Positions 49,280-61,653 are shown, counted from the first letter of the stretch. The stretch: 64,000 nucleotides of DNA from Girardinichthys multiradiatus (GCF_021462225.1 NC_061794.1:15579784-15643783); one strand, 5' to 3'. The notes: generated by a model from the letters alone, not told the origin. A program made the numbers and translations.

Positions 49280-49650
49280 TCCAGCTTCGTCTGATTACTC
49301 CTCCATGCGGCTCTGCCCCATCAATCAGCGTCAAGTCCGCATTTCTCCCCAGCCAATCATCCTTCAAGGCTCCACTTTAAAAGATCTTTGTCCATGGAAC
49401 CCTCCGTTCTTCAGCTGAACTTTAACCCACCTCCACCCCATCTCCACCATCTGGCTTCCAAACTCCTTCTAAATCTCCTCAGGCCTCCACTCCACCACCA
49501 GGATCGGATCCCGGGGGAAGACATCTTTAAATCTAACCCTAAGATGTTCATTCAAGCACATGTCGTTCTCAGATTTCACCTCTTCCACTGGGGTCCGAGC
49601 GCCAAAGATATAAACATTCACTAATAAACTTTTCTAATTGCATCCCTGTC
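49280..49650 (+). repeat. Dispersed repeat ending in AATAAA, inverse copy of 24730-25010
   Basis: Shares CATCTCCACCATCTGGCTTC and neighbouring blocks with the other copy. Its 3' part CACTAATAAACTTTTCTAAT followed by CTGTCTTCTCTCTGTGAG has a similar counterpart near 54808-54850 (TTAAACTTTTCTCCTGCCTC), suggesting one family with a shared poly(A)-bearing end. Confidence 0.6.
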
Positions 49651-49659
49651 TTCTCTCTG

Positions 49660-50540
49660 TGAGTCTTTCCAGGTTGAAATATTTTTTCCTGATTGGTGTT
49701 TTTTGCTGCTTGTTTTTACAGGACCTTGTTTGGGACAAAATGGGCTAAAGAAATAAAATTGACATTGACAATCCCTAAAATGGACCTTGTTTTCCCTTTG
49801 ATAAAAAATTAATTTAGTCTGGCATCTTTAACTGCTGCACAGAGGTCAGAAATATTTTCAAGAGGTTCAATAAGTAACAGCTTCCATTAATGACTATAAT
49901 ACTAGTTTATCTTTTTGCATCCATTGCAGGAAATTTATGAAAATCATTGTAATCAGAACCAGGGTAAAACTTCCTAAAATGTGGTTAAAAAAATATTTAT
50001 TTTCATTATGTTAGTGGTAATTTGAAGAGCCAAAAGAAAACCCACACTTAGTTTAATTACATTTACATTTACATGAAAAATATCCCAAGTACCATCTATC
50101 AATACGGCCAGCAGATGGCAGTGGAAACTAAATTACATAGAAATACTTTCTGACCAAAATGAGCAGAAATCTTTCAAAGCATGAACTTTAAAAAAACAGA
50201 ACCACAGTTCACATTTTTAGAATAGGAAAAGAAAAATATAAACTGAAATAGGCTTAAAAAAGTTGTTATAGAATAAGTTTGGCCCAACTACAGATCGTGT
50301 CAAAGACAAACTTTGAGCAGATCTTTCGCTGCTCTACACATAAATATTTCAGGAACATTAAAAGCAACCCCAGAAAAAATGTGTAGAAAGCTCTAAAATA
50401 CATTCATCTTGTCCTGTAGCATAATCTCACACCTAAAGTTTTTTTAAAAATAATTTGACATTTTATTTTTTGCATTTATTTGCTTGTGAAATGAATTCAC
50501 GTTAAGTAACTTTAATTTATGCTGAACCTTTTTAGAAATT
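49660..50540. other. Intergenic, no feature recognised
   Basis: AT-rich sequence without long reading frames or repeats that I recognise. Confidence 0.4.
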
Positions 50541-50548
50541 GACATGAT

Positions 50549-50601
50549 TGCATTACTTGGTAACGTAACCTAGACTCTAGGTTACGTTACCAAGTAATGC
50601 A
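50549..50601. repeat. Perfect 26-bp palindrome
   Basis: The left arm 50549-50574 starts TGCATTACTTGGTAACGTAA and ends CCTAGA; the right arm 50576-50601 is its exact reverse complement, with one C between. Such a clean hairpin with almost no loop stands out in an otherwise featureless region. Confidence 0.95.
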
Positions 50602-50959
50602 TGATTTACTGTTACCCTGTGATTTAATTGAGGGGTGACTCAAAGGCACATCTTTCTTACCCGCTCTTCAAAATAAGAATGGCAGGAAAACATTGTGTTA
50701 GAAAGGTAGATGCATGGTGATCTTTATAAGTCAGAAAATTGCTACTCAGCTTAATTTGTCCATATCTAAAGCTAAAGCAATAAGTACAAGAAAACAAAAC
50801 TAGAACTAGGAAAAGCAAGAATAGACGAGAACTCACATCGCTCTTGTTACCCCATAAAGAGTGGCATCTAGAAGTCACCAAATCTCCATAACAACCATTA
50901 GACACAATCTACCCACCAGTCTATTGCTTTAGAGAGACATGCCAGAAAAAAAAAAAAAA

Positions 50960-51195
50960 ACATTTCTTTCTGTCTTACCTTCACCAATGTAAACATGTGG
51001 AGTTAGTCAGAGGACTGTACTGGGACTTAACTGGAACTATGCAGCCAGATAAGACCAAAATTGAGCTTTTCAGCAACAAACACTCCTGGTCAGCTTTGAA
51101 AGATGAATGTGTAAAAACGCATGTCACGCCCAATGTAAAGCATGGCACAGGATCCTTAATGCTGTGGGCCTGTTTCTCCAACTAAGGCCCTGGGA
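50960..51195 (+). mobile_element. Tc1-like transposase fragment
   Basis: AACTATGCAGCCAGATAAGA (51034-51053) and the codons for KIELFSNKHSW, followed by KHGTGSLMLWACFS (51139-51180), match the middle of fish Tc1 transposases. Both ends are lost. Confidence 0.7.
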
Positions 51196-51779
51196 AACAT
51201 GTTTGTGTGAGGAGCATCAGGAACTCTTTGAAACAGCTAGGTAGCGTTAGTATTTAGTCTTCCTCTGTCATGCGAACGTTGGACAGAAACTGAAACAAAA
51301 TAAACAGCCTCAGCTTATTCTCCACGTGCTAGTAGTACATGACTGGTAAAAGCTATACATGAAAAATATGTTAATTTAAATCTTAACGTGTAGTTTCGGG
51401 TGTAACTTTGATTCTGTCGCTCATCTGGCTGTAGCCCTTTTGTCTTCTCTGACCTCGCTGGGAAATGGAAAAGTTAGTACGAGGAGAAAATGTCAGATGA
51501 GTGGAAAAGACGGGGTTGTATTCTTACTGTAGTTTTAAAACATGTTTGCAGAATTTCACAGGCTGAGCCTGTTGATGTTAAGAGATAAGGTGTTTGTGTT
51601 TTTATTAGAGCCAATTTTTCAATGAGGGTTTTTAATGAAAGGGAAGTCCCTCCCTTCCTCTCTGTGTAGGATTGACCTCAGCCACATTCCTTGGCTGACA
51701 TTTAAAGGTGTGTCCAGCACGGGTGACTTGATTGCGTTGCTGGCACTCAGGCAAGTAAAGAGCCTATGATTTACTTCTT

Positions 51780-52015
51780 CAGTTTAATTCAATTGATTTA
51801 TACATCACTAATTAACAACAAATGTCATCTCAAGGCACTTTACAAAAAAACAGATTTATGCACAGATAAAGATCCAAAGTCAACTACATACATTCTAACT
51901 CAATCCACGGATCAATATCTAAGCAAAGCCAGTTGATTGCATCCATTCACTGCCTTTGAAGCAATCCCTCCCTCTGAAAAAGCATGTAGTAACAGTAGAC
52001 AGTTAATTGCATTGA
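51780..52015 (-). repeat. L2-like LINE 3'-end fragment
   Basis: TTCAATTGATTTATACATCA, then AACAAATGTCATCTCAAGGC and later GATTGCATCCATTCACTGCC follow the same order as 6277-6545, the 3' UTR of the LINE in lrrc47. It is a 5'-truncated insertion. The interval 51200-51780 before it has no recognisable feature. Confidence 0.75.
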
Positions 52016-52644
52016 GTCATTATTTGAGCAGCGATAGTTCATACTTGCGTTCTGTATAAATTAAATAAATTTTTCTTCTGCTTGCATGATCTATTTTTGA
52101 TCCTATGATATTTACAAACGGGACAGGATGGAATAAAAATCCATGTAGGCTACTCCTGAAAAGGTAAAAAGGCACATTTGTAAACGCCTTTGCTTTCCTA
52201 AGAAAAGCAATTTTTGTCATTTTCATCCATTTCACAAACAAAGAAAATTAACCAGATGATTTTTGAAGAAATATATAAATATAAGAAATATATTTTTGCC
52301 CAGAGGTCTGTTATGAGCAGCTGTCAGTACTCAGGATAAATCTCCTGGCATAGCTGCTAATCCTTAACTTGGATTTTATAAGGCTGGTTAATTATTAGAA
52401 AATACTTTGGGAATTGTGCTAGAAAACATTTGACTACTAAGAGGGCAAAACTGGAGCATGACATTCTTAAGGATAGTTTAAGACCGAGCCACATCTCAGA
52501 CTGGCCAATTAAATTACAAGACTGAGATGAGCAAAAGAGCACAGATATTGGAACATGGAAGACTGGAAACGGTGTTTCCAAGTTTAAGGTCTTCAGATTT
52601 GAACATTTATGACATGCAGAACATATGAAAGATGAGATGCCGTG

Positions 52645-53160
52645 CTGTCATGATCCTTAGGTGTTAGAGTTTTTGGGTTTCTGCTTTCATCATTTATCTG
52701 TTTATCATGTTCTCCAGCTGTTGCCATTTTAGTTCATTGTTTAGTTTTTTTAGATTCAAAGTTCATTTTTGTGATCTTTTACTCACCTTGTCCTTCGCTC
52801 CATCCTCCCGTTATACTCCCTGTTGCTGTGCTTCTGTCTGTGTTCTTATTCTTGTTCTCCTCTGTGAATTTGTTCCTTTTCTTATTTAGTAAATCCTTAT
52901 CGTGTTCATCCAATGCTCCCATCTGTGCCTGGGTCCTACTCCACACACCAAAACAGGACATGTGCTTAGTATTATCATCGTAAAGTGGTGGAGGCAGTGT
53001 GATGGTATGGGAGTGTTTGTGAGATGATAAAATATGAGTTTTGTTTAGACTGGATAGGACACTGAGGAAGGAAGATTTTGCTGTGCCATACCGTGTGGAC
53101 AACATTTGAACAGGGCAAAATTTATCCAACAACTGCATAGGGACCCAAGGCACATCTCCC
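52645..53160. repeat. Degenerate repeat-like sequence, family unknown
   Basis: 52645-52960 is pyrimidine-rich with a layout like the dispersed 'CTGTCATG...TTGTTC' repeats of teleosts. 52985-53020 (GTGGTGGAGGCAGTGTGATG) resembles a Tc1 transposase segment. Nothing intact. 52020-52640 before it and 53170-53860 after it show nothing that I can name. Confidence 0.35.
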
Positions 53161-54379
53161 AAAAGTGCTTTGGGTCAGTGTTTGTAGAATAATCAGTCAG
53201 GAAGATTTCTGACTACTAAGTGGTATTTTTAGGAGCAGTTGACTGTATCGTATGAAAGAAGACTCCATCAAGCCAATCGATCTTGTGGATCGTCCAAAGC
53301 GCTTGGGGTAAAATCTTATGAGATCACTTTGACAAAATGCTGAAGGGCTGTGTGACTGGAAATGATGCAAAATAGATATTTATTTCTTCATTATTTTTCT
53401 TTTGAGAAACACTTAAAAGAAAATTATTATTTCTAACTCTGACAGTGTCTGCATGTCCTGTTCATTTGCTCTATTTGCTGTTCACGCTAATTCCATGTGT
53501 GTTTCCAAAGAAAAGATTAACATTTCCTAGTGACCTAAAACATTTGAGCAGTGTTTATATTTTAATCAATTGTCAGTAAAATTCAGAAAGCTTGAAAATC
53601 TATTAATATTAGATAATAAAATCATTCTCTGGGCAACCGAAAGTTAAATAATAGGCTATTTAACTTTTTATGATCAGAAATGACAGAAATATACTGCATT
53701 GATTCAAAGTGTTAGCTTCTAAAAAAAATATTCATTGAACTTTATGAGTTTATTGATGCAGGACGCGGCAGATCATTTAGCTAAATGTGAAAGAGATAAA
53801 ATTATAAATCCTAACTTACCATCTATGAAACTTTTTTTAAAGTGAAACTCTAGAGTCATAATATCAGTCTTGATGCTCCCTGCCACCGTCTCTGTCAGGA
53901 GGGGTCCTGTCATTGTCAAAGGAAGTATCTTTTAGTGAAAGCACCAGAAAGACCAAATCTGACACAATCATTACCACACAGATTGGAAATGAAAGAAGAG
54001 GAATCCTGCATTGTTTAGCTGTGAATCTTAATTTCTTTGTTAACATAACATCCATGCACAAAGAGCGGTTGGGACTAAAGCGGGCCGTTTTAAATTGGAC
54101 TTCCTCTACCTTTCCCTTTTGACCTATATTTGAGTGCAGCCACACACACACAATATCTTGTCTTCCCATATGTGTGCAAGTCTGGGCATGCAGTTGGGTT
54201 TTTGTTGGAGTCTGGGAGTTTGGTTATGTGTTGTTTCTTGCCTGCTGCTTACATTTACTCACCACTAGATTTCACCAGGATTCCCAGGTGTGGAGGGTAG
54301 CAGGTGTTTCCCATCTGCAGTCATCTGGAGGAGTCGAAGAAGGTGTAGCTGTCAGCACTCCAGTGCCTGAGTGTTTGCC

Positions 54380-54850
54380 TTTATGGTAACTTCATCTGGC
54401 CAAACCTTAAAGACCATAGTCTTGCTGAAGCTCGTAGTGTTCTTACCGTTTCTTGTGCTCCTTCCTAGGTAACTTAAAGCCCAAGCCTCAAAGCTCCTGC
54501 AACTTTTAGCACTGGCTCCAGGTGACTTCAAGTCCAAGCTCCAAAGCTCCTGCAATTCTCAGCCCAGGCTCCAGGTCCCTGCTTTGCATCCTGCCAAAGT
54601 CAAGTTTCCAGGCTCCTAAGGAATCTACTTGGATCAAGTACTATCTGACAGGTCAAAGCCTCTGTCCTCCTCCAAGCGAACCCTGCTCAACCTTCGCCAA
54701 CTAACAATCCACCACCAGCTTCCGAGAATCACGTCAGACTCAGCAGCAGTCTCACAGCTCTCCCTGACTCGACATCCTTCTTCCTCATCAAACTCACCTC
54801 TATCCACTTGTTAAACTTTTCTCCTGCCTCCTGAGTGTCTCTCTGCGTGT
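54380..54850. repeat. Repeat-like block with internal near-duplicate segments
   Basis: CTCAAAGCTCCTGCAACTTT (54488-54507) and CTCCAAAGCTCCTGCAATTC (54538-54557) are near copies about 50 bp apart, and GCTCCAGGT recurs. The end resembles the AATAAA-type end of the 49.3-kb repeat. Possibly LTR-derived; no coding sequence. Confidence 0.4.
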
Positions 54851-55559
54851 GGGTCAAAACAATTTAACGAACAATGACAGTTTTGAGTCAGAAGTTCAAA
54901 ACACAAACCAGCAAATAAAAATGAAGATGAGAACAAACGAGCAGTTCCTGTGATCTGACAGCGTAAACCGACTGAATTAACGGGGAATCAAACAGTCCTG
55001 GTAGTTAAAGCTGTGCCTCAGCTTGACTCTTGCTTAACAAAACTGCCAAATGAAGAAAATCTGTCCAGGTTTAACTGAAGCAGGGAATCGGAGAACAAGC
55101 CAATCCATGCTTGTTTAAATGGTAATGTGCCCTGATTGAGTTTTTTTATTTCAAGAAGAAATGGTTTAGACCTGCAAGTTATTAGTCAACAGAGTCCAGG
55201 AAAAACAATCAGAACATTATTGAAGAACAATGAGGATTAGAATTGATTTTGGATTAATCTTTGAATTCGTTTTTTTTATCGAACTTAATTAGTTTGATTT
55301 TCTATTATGTGTTAATCTTTTTATTATAAAATAGTTGTATTGGCATGTTGCAGTAGAGGTAGCTTGGACTGAATCATCTTTTTCTTTTTCATGTGTTTGG
55401 AGGTTATTTAACAAATTTTTCTTTATGTTAGGACAGTTTCTCCTGGACATTTCTTTTTCCAGGGGAGTTTAGATGCTGTGCAGTTTGATGGGTTTTTGCT
55501 GGTATATTTGGTACATAGAAACATTACTGTATTGTATTGTATGGAAAACAATAGAATGA

Positions 55560-55865
55560 CTGATTTAAAAAAAATTTCAAGACCACTTTAAACCCCTTAC
55601 CAGACTCATTAGCTACTAAAATCATTTATTCCAAAGCTTTTTGATTTCAGCATAGTGTTTACTCAGGGTCAGGAGCACCAAACTGAATATCTGATATATA
55701 AACAGGACAATTTTCCTTCAAAATGCTGAGAAATAATGTAGTAATCATGTGCACCCAATGTAACATGCCTGTGTGAGATTTTAGCCTCTTTAATGGGAAT
55801 GAATGTGGGGTTGTCCTAATTTATTTTTCACTACAGTTTGCTTTTTTGTCATATTTTAGGAAGCA
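55560..55865 (-). mobile_element. Tc1-like terminal fragment
   Basis: TGTGCACCCAATGTAACATG and GGGGTTGTCCTAATTTATTT (55811-55830), CACTACAGTTTGC at 55831 on, resemble the end of the 35.7-36.6 kb element (GGCGCCCTAATTTATTCCTC). No coding part remains. Confidence 0.45.
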
Positions 55866-56551
55866 ATTAAAAATAGTTGGTTACATTACTTAAATTTCTA
55901 AGCTTTTTTAAATTTATATTGAATATCCATATGTCCAAATATGTTGGTCCCAATGGTCCCAATTTTTACAGATGGCTGCATGTTCAAATGAAAAACAATC
56001 TCAATGAGGAGAAGCTAAAGGGGAGCAACTGGAAAAAGCCCCAAAAATCACTCGAGATGCAGCAGGTGCAAGACTAGAACAAAATGTAAGAAAATACTTG
56101 CTTTCCTTTACCGTATCTCTGGGTGGTAAAATAGACAAAGTCAGAATGGTGTTAAAGTATGATGTGTTTCATCAGGACACAGCAGCAGAAACTCTGCTTT
56201 CAGACTGACTGTGCTGGCAGTTAACAGAGATGGACTGCATTGCTCGTTCTGCACCTTTCTGCACTGTGGAGCTGTGTTGTCTCAGAAAAGGAAAATAAAT
56301 GATGTTTCAATTCGGTATCTGCCGGTTGCAAACTCAGGAACAATCAACGCTTTAAATGCAAACATAAAGCTATCTGATAAACTAACACTGACATCGTGCT
56401 TCTAAATAACTGACACTTTACAAAGTAAGTCAATGCTTTCTTTCTTGGTCCTTGCGCTATTTTGGTCAAAACAGGAGGTGATCCCTTTGTTTTGTTCCAC
56501 AGCCCAAGTTCCTGTAGTTAAGATTGCTGGCAGCCTTTTGCAGCTTGTTTT

Positions 56552-56968
56552 ACCTGAGTGCAGTCCCCCCCCCCCCTCATGAAATCATACAAAATAGGTG
56601 TAAAATGTGGCGCTTTCATTTTAAATATATTAATAAAACTTTTCAGAGGTCACAAAAGGTCAAACAGCCCTTCCACTTTCTTAAAATCAAACATAATTGG
56701 TGTCAATTCATTGTGCTATGTTCCTGCTGGTTTCTGCACAAACATTTTCTATTGTGCTGGTTTTGTTTCAGAGTTAATATTGAAAGTTTAAAGTTTAAAC
56801 AAAAATGTTTTCACTTATTCCGCTTTAGTTATAAAGGTATTAACAAACATTTTCGGAGGTCACAAATTAAAATTGTTGCTGCACACATGTAGCACAAACA
56901 TTTGACACCAATATTGTTTGACTTGAAGAAGGTGGGGGGGAGGGGGGGGGGGGCAGCTTCACTCAGGT
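56552..56968. repeat. Candidate foldback element with C12 and G12 runs
   Basis: ACCTGAGTG (56552-56560) followed by a run of twelve C (56565-56576) is mirrored by a run of twelve G (56942-56953) followed by CACTCAGGT (56960-56968). Inside, TTTTCAGAGGTCACAAA (near 56640) and TTTTCGGAGGTCACAAA (near 56851) are near-identical direct copies. This fits a small non-autonomous element of about 417 bp; no transposase. The C/G runs could form quadruplex-type structure. Confidence 0.55.
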
Positions 56969-57388
56969 GCCTCTTTTTATTCCTCTGAGATGAAGGATGG
57001 AAGATTTTAACTACAGACTAGACTAAAGTTAAAAGAAGAAAGTAACAGCAACAGACATAGCTATCGAACCTGAACGACGCAGACGATGCATGTACAGTGA
57101 AGAAGGTTTTTCGTTTCTTTCTGTTTTTAATCACACTTGAATCTTTAGGAGATTTTCCCTGCAGGCAAGGGTGATGCCCGAAACTAAAAAACACCAAAGA
57201 CTTAAGTTAAAATTGTCCAGAATTTGAAAATACCACCATCGTGTTGCCTATTTTTCTCCCTCAATTTATGTACAAATGAACACAGAGATCAGACATGAGC
57301 TACACTTTTTTTGACTGTCTTGCTCTTTTTTTTTTTTTCCTTATTAGGCCTGAGAAGATGCTTGCCTTTACTTTAAAGGAAGATTTAG

Positions 57389-59982
57389 ATTATTTTCCCT
57401 TTGGTTCTGAAATCATCAGAATTAGAGAAGCACCCTGAGTTGATAGAGACCTACCTCCTGAATCAACTCCTCTTTAGCAAGTTTAGAAGGTGAATTAGAT
57501 ATTTTTAATAAAAATCTGATTTATTTACCAAGTTTGTGCACACAAATTTGACTTTGGTTCCACTTTGCTCTCAATAATGGCATTTTATATATACGTATAT
57601 GAGAAGGTTAATAAAAATGAAAACATTTTATAAATATGTATATAGACAGGGTTTTTACAAAAGAGAAAGATGTGTTTAAATGAGTGCAAATATGTATCAA
57701 TGTGTGCAATTTGATCTCAGTCTTTCACTCCCAGTGCTCATCTTTAACTTCCAGGACAGTGTGAATATCAGAACTTTCTTTTTAGTTGATAACAGTGTGT
57801 TTGTGTTTCATTTTACAGGAACAATCAAGTGCCTTACGAAAACATTTTGAGGAATCAGCACCATCAGAGGAACATCACCAATACCCGAGGGTGAGAACAA
57901 AAAACAAACTAATTAAATTGAACTCTTCAAGAGAAATCAGCTTAACTTTACAAATGGAGTAGCGTGGTCCACTCATGAAGAGGTCATGATGCCAACTTGT
58001 TATATGTTCTTGTCGTGTTCAGATTCCCAAACATCGGAAACACCTGTTACCTGAACGCCACCCTGCAGAGCCTCCTCAGCTTGGAAGATTTTTTCAGGAG
58101 CATCACTTGTACAAAGAAGATCTGGAGTTTGGTCCCTAAGGCACAACTTCTGAGGTAAAACAGCCACATCAGCCTCAATGTTTTTCACCACATCCACATT
58201 GAAACACAGATCTAACTAAAAAGCCTTTATTCTTTGCTGTATCTCCAGTAAACTGGCAGAGATTGGAGACTGTCACACCTTGACAGACTCAGAAATGAAG
58301 ACCTTCCTTTTGAAATCTTTTAAGAAGTTGGTGACTGATCTGGCCCCGGAGTTTAGTAGCAATTATCAGAATGTAAGTCAGTTCTACCTGTTCAGGAGGT
58401 GGCAACTATACATTAACTTTATACAAGCAGCAGCAGCAAAGAAAGTCTTATATTTTTCTTTAGTGGAAATTAGCAGTGCAGCAAAGCTAGTTAATACAGG
58501 AAGTTAGAAATGTATTTATTTAAAATTCTTTGCTTCACAGTAAGGCAATTACTTATGATTATTTACTACTTATTATAGTAGTCATGTGTTTAATCAAATT
58601 AGGCCACAGTGTGATATTGGTTTTAGCCTGAATGCATTGTACATCTGCTGGATGCTACTTTTACCATATTGTACTGCATGAATAATTCAGTTTCAAACAC
58701 CAACACGAAATGGCTGACATACTATATCATTCGCCTCTTAGTGAATGTGTGTGTAGGATAAGCTGGTTATATTGTTCATTCTCCTCCATTTACGTGTCGT
58801 TATTGATGTTCAGGATGCCCACGAGTTCCTGATAACAGTCCTGTCACAGATCCAGTCCTTCACTCCTCAACTCCAGAAGACTGCTTCTTACCTGGGAACA
58901 AACTACACCTGCCCAGTTAAAAAATATATGTTGTTCAGGATGGAGAGCACCAGGACCTGCAAGATGTAAGACCATAAAGTTCAATACTATCCACTCTGCC
59001 ATGAAGTCTTATTAGACTATAGTGAATTATTGTGAGTTTTGCAGGCGCTTTTTAAATTAATTATATTCCTTTATTGTTCAGGTGTGGAGATCAGTCATTG
59101 AGACAGGATAAATTCACCAACCTGTCTTTGGATCTGGTTCCCAGGGAGTCAATTGAAGAGATGCTTGATAGGTACCTAATGGTAAGATCCAGCAGTACTC
59201 AATGAGTCACATTTACAATTTCTGTTTGGGTGTTTTAGTCGTCAAAGCAGGTTTTTTACTTACGCTGTTGTGTTTGATGCTCTGTAGGAAGTCGAGTTAG
59301 AGTTTGCCTGTGAGTGCGGAGGGAAGACGTCAGGCCAGAAATCTGCATTTGCAACCCTGCCACAGTGAGTAATGTCACATCTACCATAAATGATCACCTA
59401 ACCTAAGTTTCCAAACTGGTGTACTGACCATCAGTTGTTCTATACATTTGTAATTTAAGTGTTTCTGCCTGTTGTAGCCACTTAGGTTTCACTCTGTACA
59501 TATTTGTTTTCCTTCAGATTTCTCATCATACATCTCAAGCGTTTTCGGTTTACTTCATCTTTCAATCTGGAGAAGGTCAATGATCCTGTTAGACTTCAAA
59601 GGGAGCTGGTGGTGTCCTCCAAGCTGGTAAAAATCTCTGAACTTTTCACTGAATGTGGAGAAACATCAGAATCCTTTAAAAATAAACAAACACGCTGTCT
59701 ACAGTGTTTAAAGTACTTGAAAAACTAACTGTTCTACACTGTGGTTTTTGCCAGGGTGGTGGCCGCTACAGTCTGATCAGCACCATCAGTCATTTCGGGA
59801 ACACTGAAGGAGGACATTACATCTGTGACGGCATATACCCAGAAAACCGTCCAGATGGGCCAACGGACCTCTGGCTCACATTCAATGATTCAGAGGTTCG
59901 TGAAACGACTGGTTGGAAAGTTTGCTGGAAACGGAAAGAGTCCGCATACGTCCTGTTCTACAGGAGAGACGTAAGGAATTAA
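57389..59982 (+). CDS. USP37-like ubiquitin carboxyl-terminal hydrolase (5' end uncertain)
   Basis: Confident exons: 57819-57890, 58023-58154, 58249-58372, 58814-58965, 59082-59181, 59288-59364, 59518-59626, 59755-59982, about 330 residues in phase. The Cys box is GFPNIGNTCYLNATLQSLL (Cys codon 58045-58047); later motifs are DAHEFLITVLSQ, a Cys cluster (MCGDQ, CECGGKTS) of zinc-finger type, LIIHLKRF, and the His box HFGNTEGGHYICD (His codon 59815-59817) with FNDSEV. These are the catalytic elements of USP proteases, closest in feel to USP37/USP26-type, but the protein is much shorter than USP37 (about 980). A preceding exon ending at 57489 (HPELIETYLLNQLLFSKFR) has the right phase; its acceptor is doubtful, and a still earlier candidate is 55931-56065. 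A splice from 59970 to 60089 would give an alternative two-residue ending. It would remove ubiquitin from proteins; targets unknown. Confidence 0.8.
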
Positions 59983-60510
59983 AACTATAAAATCCCAACC
60001 TGAGGTCCACACAGGTTACATGAAAATAACATGTTAGACTGGCTAATACAATTCTTTTTATATTTCTGTTCTTTTCTATATTTTCAGCTGTAGAGGGCAC
60101 TGGCACCTGGTCGTGGTAAAAAATGGAGGAGCAATATTTTTTTATGTTTATTAATATTAAATTTAGGAATAATATAATATAAAAATATAATAGATTGTTA
60201 ACACACGTTTAAATTCGACATGCTTTTACCTTGGAGTTTGCATGTTCTTCTCTGTACATGGGTTTTCACCGGTTTCCAAAAACATCAATGTTAGGTTGAT
60301 TGGAGACTGGGTATGAGAGTTTGCGTGTGTGGTTGTGGTGCAAAATAGGGAGCAATATTCAGTTACTCTTTATCCATCTGCATTGTGGTTATATTCAAGT
60401 AAAATAGCATAAATCATAGGAGAAAATTTTGTTTTTACATATAGTTGTACCACATGCAGTTGGGATGGGATGCGTGACCTTTCTGTGTCGAGTGACATAA
60501 CTTACTGCAG

Positions 60511-60516
60511 AATAAA
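60511..60516 (+). promoter_or_regulatory. Likely polyadenylation signal of the USP gene
   Basis: AATAAA 530 bp after the stop codon. Between them, 60215-60335 carries a fragment of a dispersed repeat (TTTGCATGTTCTTCTCTGTA). Confidence 0.45.
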
Positions 60517-60599
60517 TGGGTTTGGAGTTGAGCAGCTACTGTTTTTCAAGAATTTTGGAAATGTATGGAATATTTGAAACTGAACAAAAGTTATTAGGA

Positions 60600-61500
60600 T
60601 TATTGGGGTCTGAACCAGGTTTCTTGAGTATTGGGGTTACAACAGCTTTTTGAGGATGGAAGGAACAACACCAGTGGTAAGGGAAGAGTGTATATAGTCT
60701 GTGATGAGAAGGGACAAAGAGGAAAGGGTGGATTTAACAAGAATAGTGGGAATATGGTATAATTGGCCAGTTGAAGATTTGGATATTTGAATGAGTTTGG
60801 ATACCTCAATACCTGATGGTAAATTGAACAGTGAAAGTGAATGCCTGGGGACAAATGAAATTAGAGCAGATGTATTTGAAGCAATGGTGGGTATAAGCTG
60901 TTGGTGCACATATTCTATTTTAGAGGAGATTATTTTAGAAATACCAGTGTTTTAGAAATCTGAGGAATACAGGTGGGGAGGAAGTGAATCCAATGAATCC
61001 TCTAGTTTTGTAGTATTTGCAAGTAGGGAGAAGAAGGCCTTAGATATACCCTCATTTGAACTCATTTGAACTGATTAAACCAGAATAATATATGGATTTC
61101 GCTGCAGTCTTTGTAATGAAGAATGCAAATTAAATACATGTCTTTGTGCATAGTGAGACCAGTTGTCTTATAAAGTCTTTGAAGTTGACATTCTTTTGCT
61201 TTCAAATGTCTGAGTGGGAGTGAACCAAGGTGCAGTATGAGTGATTGAAACAGATCGGATTTTGAGTGGAGCAAGACTGTTTAGAAGGTTATGAAGGGAG
61301 TTGTTGTAATGTGAGAGCAATTCATCTGGGATAGAAAACCTATGAAATCTAGAAAGGCTATTGATACAAGAAAATAAATTGTCCAAGTTGATGTCCTTAA
61401 TTTTACGGAAAGTTATATTGCGTGGGGGACTCGATTTGGAGAGAGAAAGATTAACACTGAAAATTAAAAACATATGGTTTGAAAGAGGAAGAGAATCTAG
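60600..61500 (-). mobile_element. L2-like LINE fragment, 3' portion
   Basis: Read on the - strand: LNSLAPLKIRSVSITHTAPW (61285-61240) is the linker after the endonuclease; KTTGLTMHKDMY and ILHYKDC (about 61170-61085) follow, then the start of the reverse transcriptase (TGVVPSILK and ILKKPGSDPN-like codons near 60640-60600). Frames are short and shifted. The matching upstream part is at 63300-63600. Confidence 0.75.
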
Positions 61501-61504
61501 GACA

Positions 61505-61600
61505 GAGTATTAGGGCCAGGCTAAGAGATTTTTTTATTGAAATTACCAGAATAAAGTCAAAATATTACGAGAATAAAGAATTTTTTGAGAACTCTCAGAA
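61505..61600. repeat. Repeat rich in GAGAATAAAG motifs, three copies near the window end
   Basis: GTATTAGGGCCAGGCTAAGA (61508-61527) with ATTACGAGAATAAAG here is matched directly at 63808-63895 (GTGTTAGAGCCAGACTAAGA, ACGAAAATAAAGTTG) and in reverse complement at 63255-63300 (TACAACTTTATTCTCGTAAT). The inverted pair around the Tc1 element suggests that the Tc1 jumped into a small MITE-like repeat that was already in the LINE. Confidence 0.6.
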
Positions 61601-61653
61601 AACAAGATTTTTATGCGTTAAAATAAGGTAATTGATCATCTTGTGAAGTTTCA

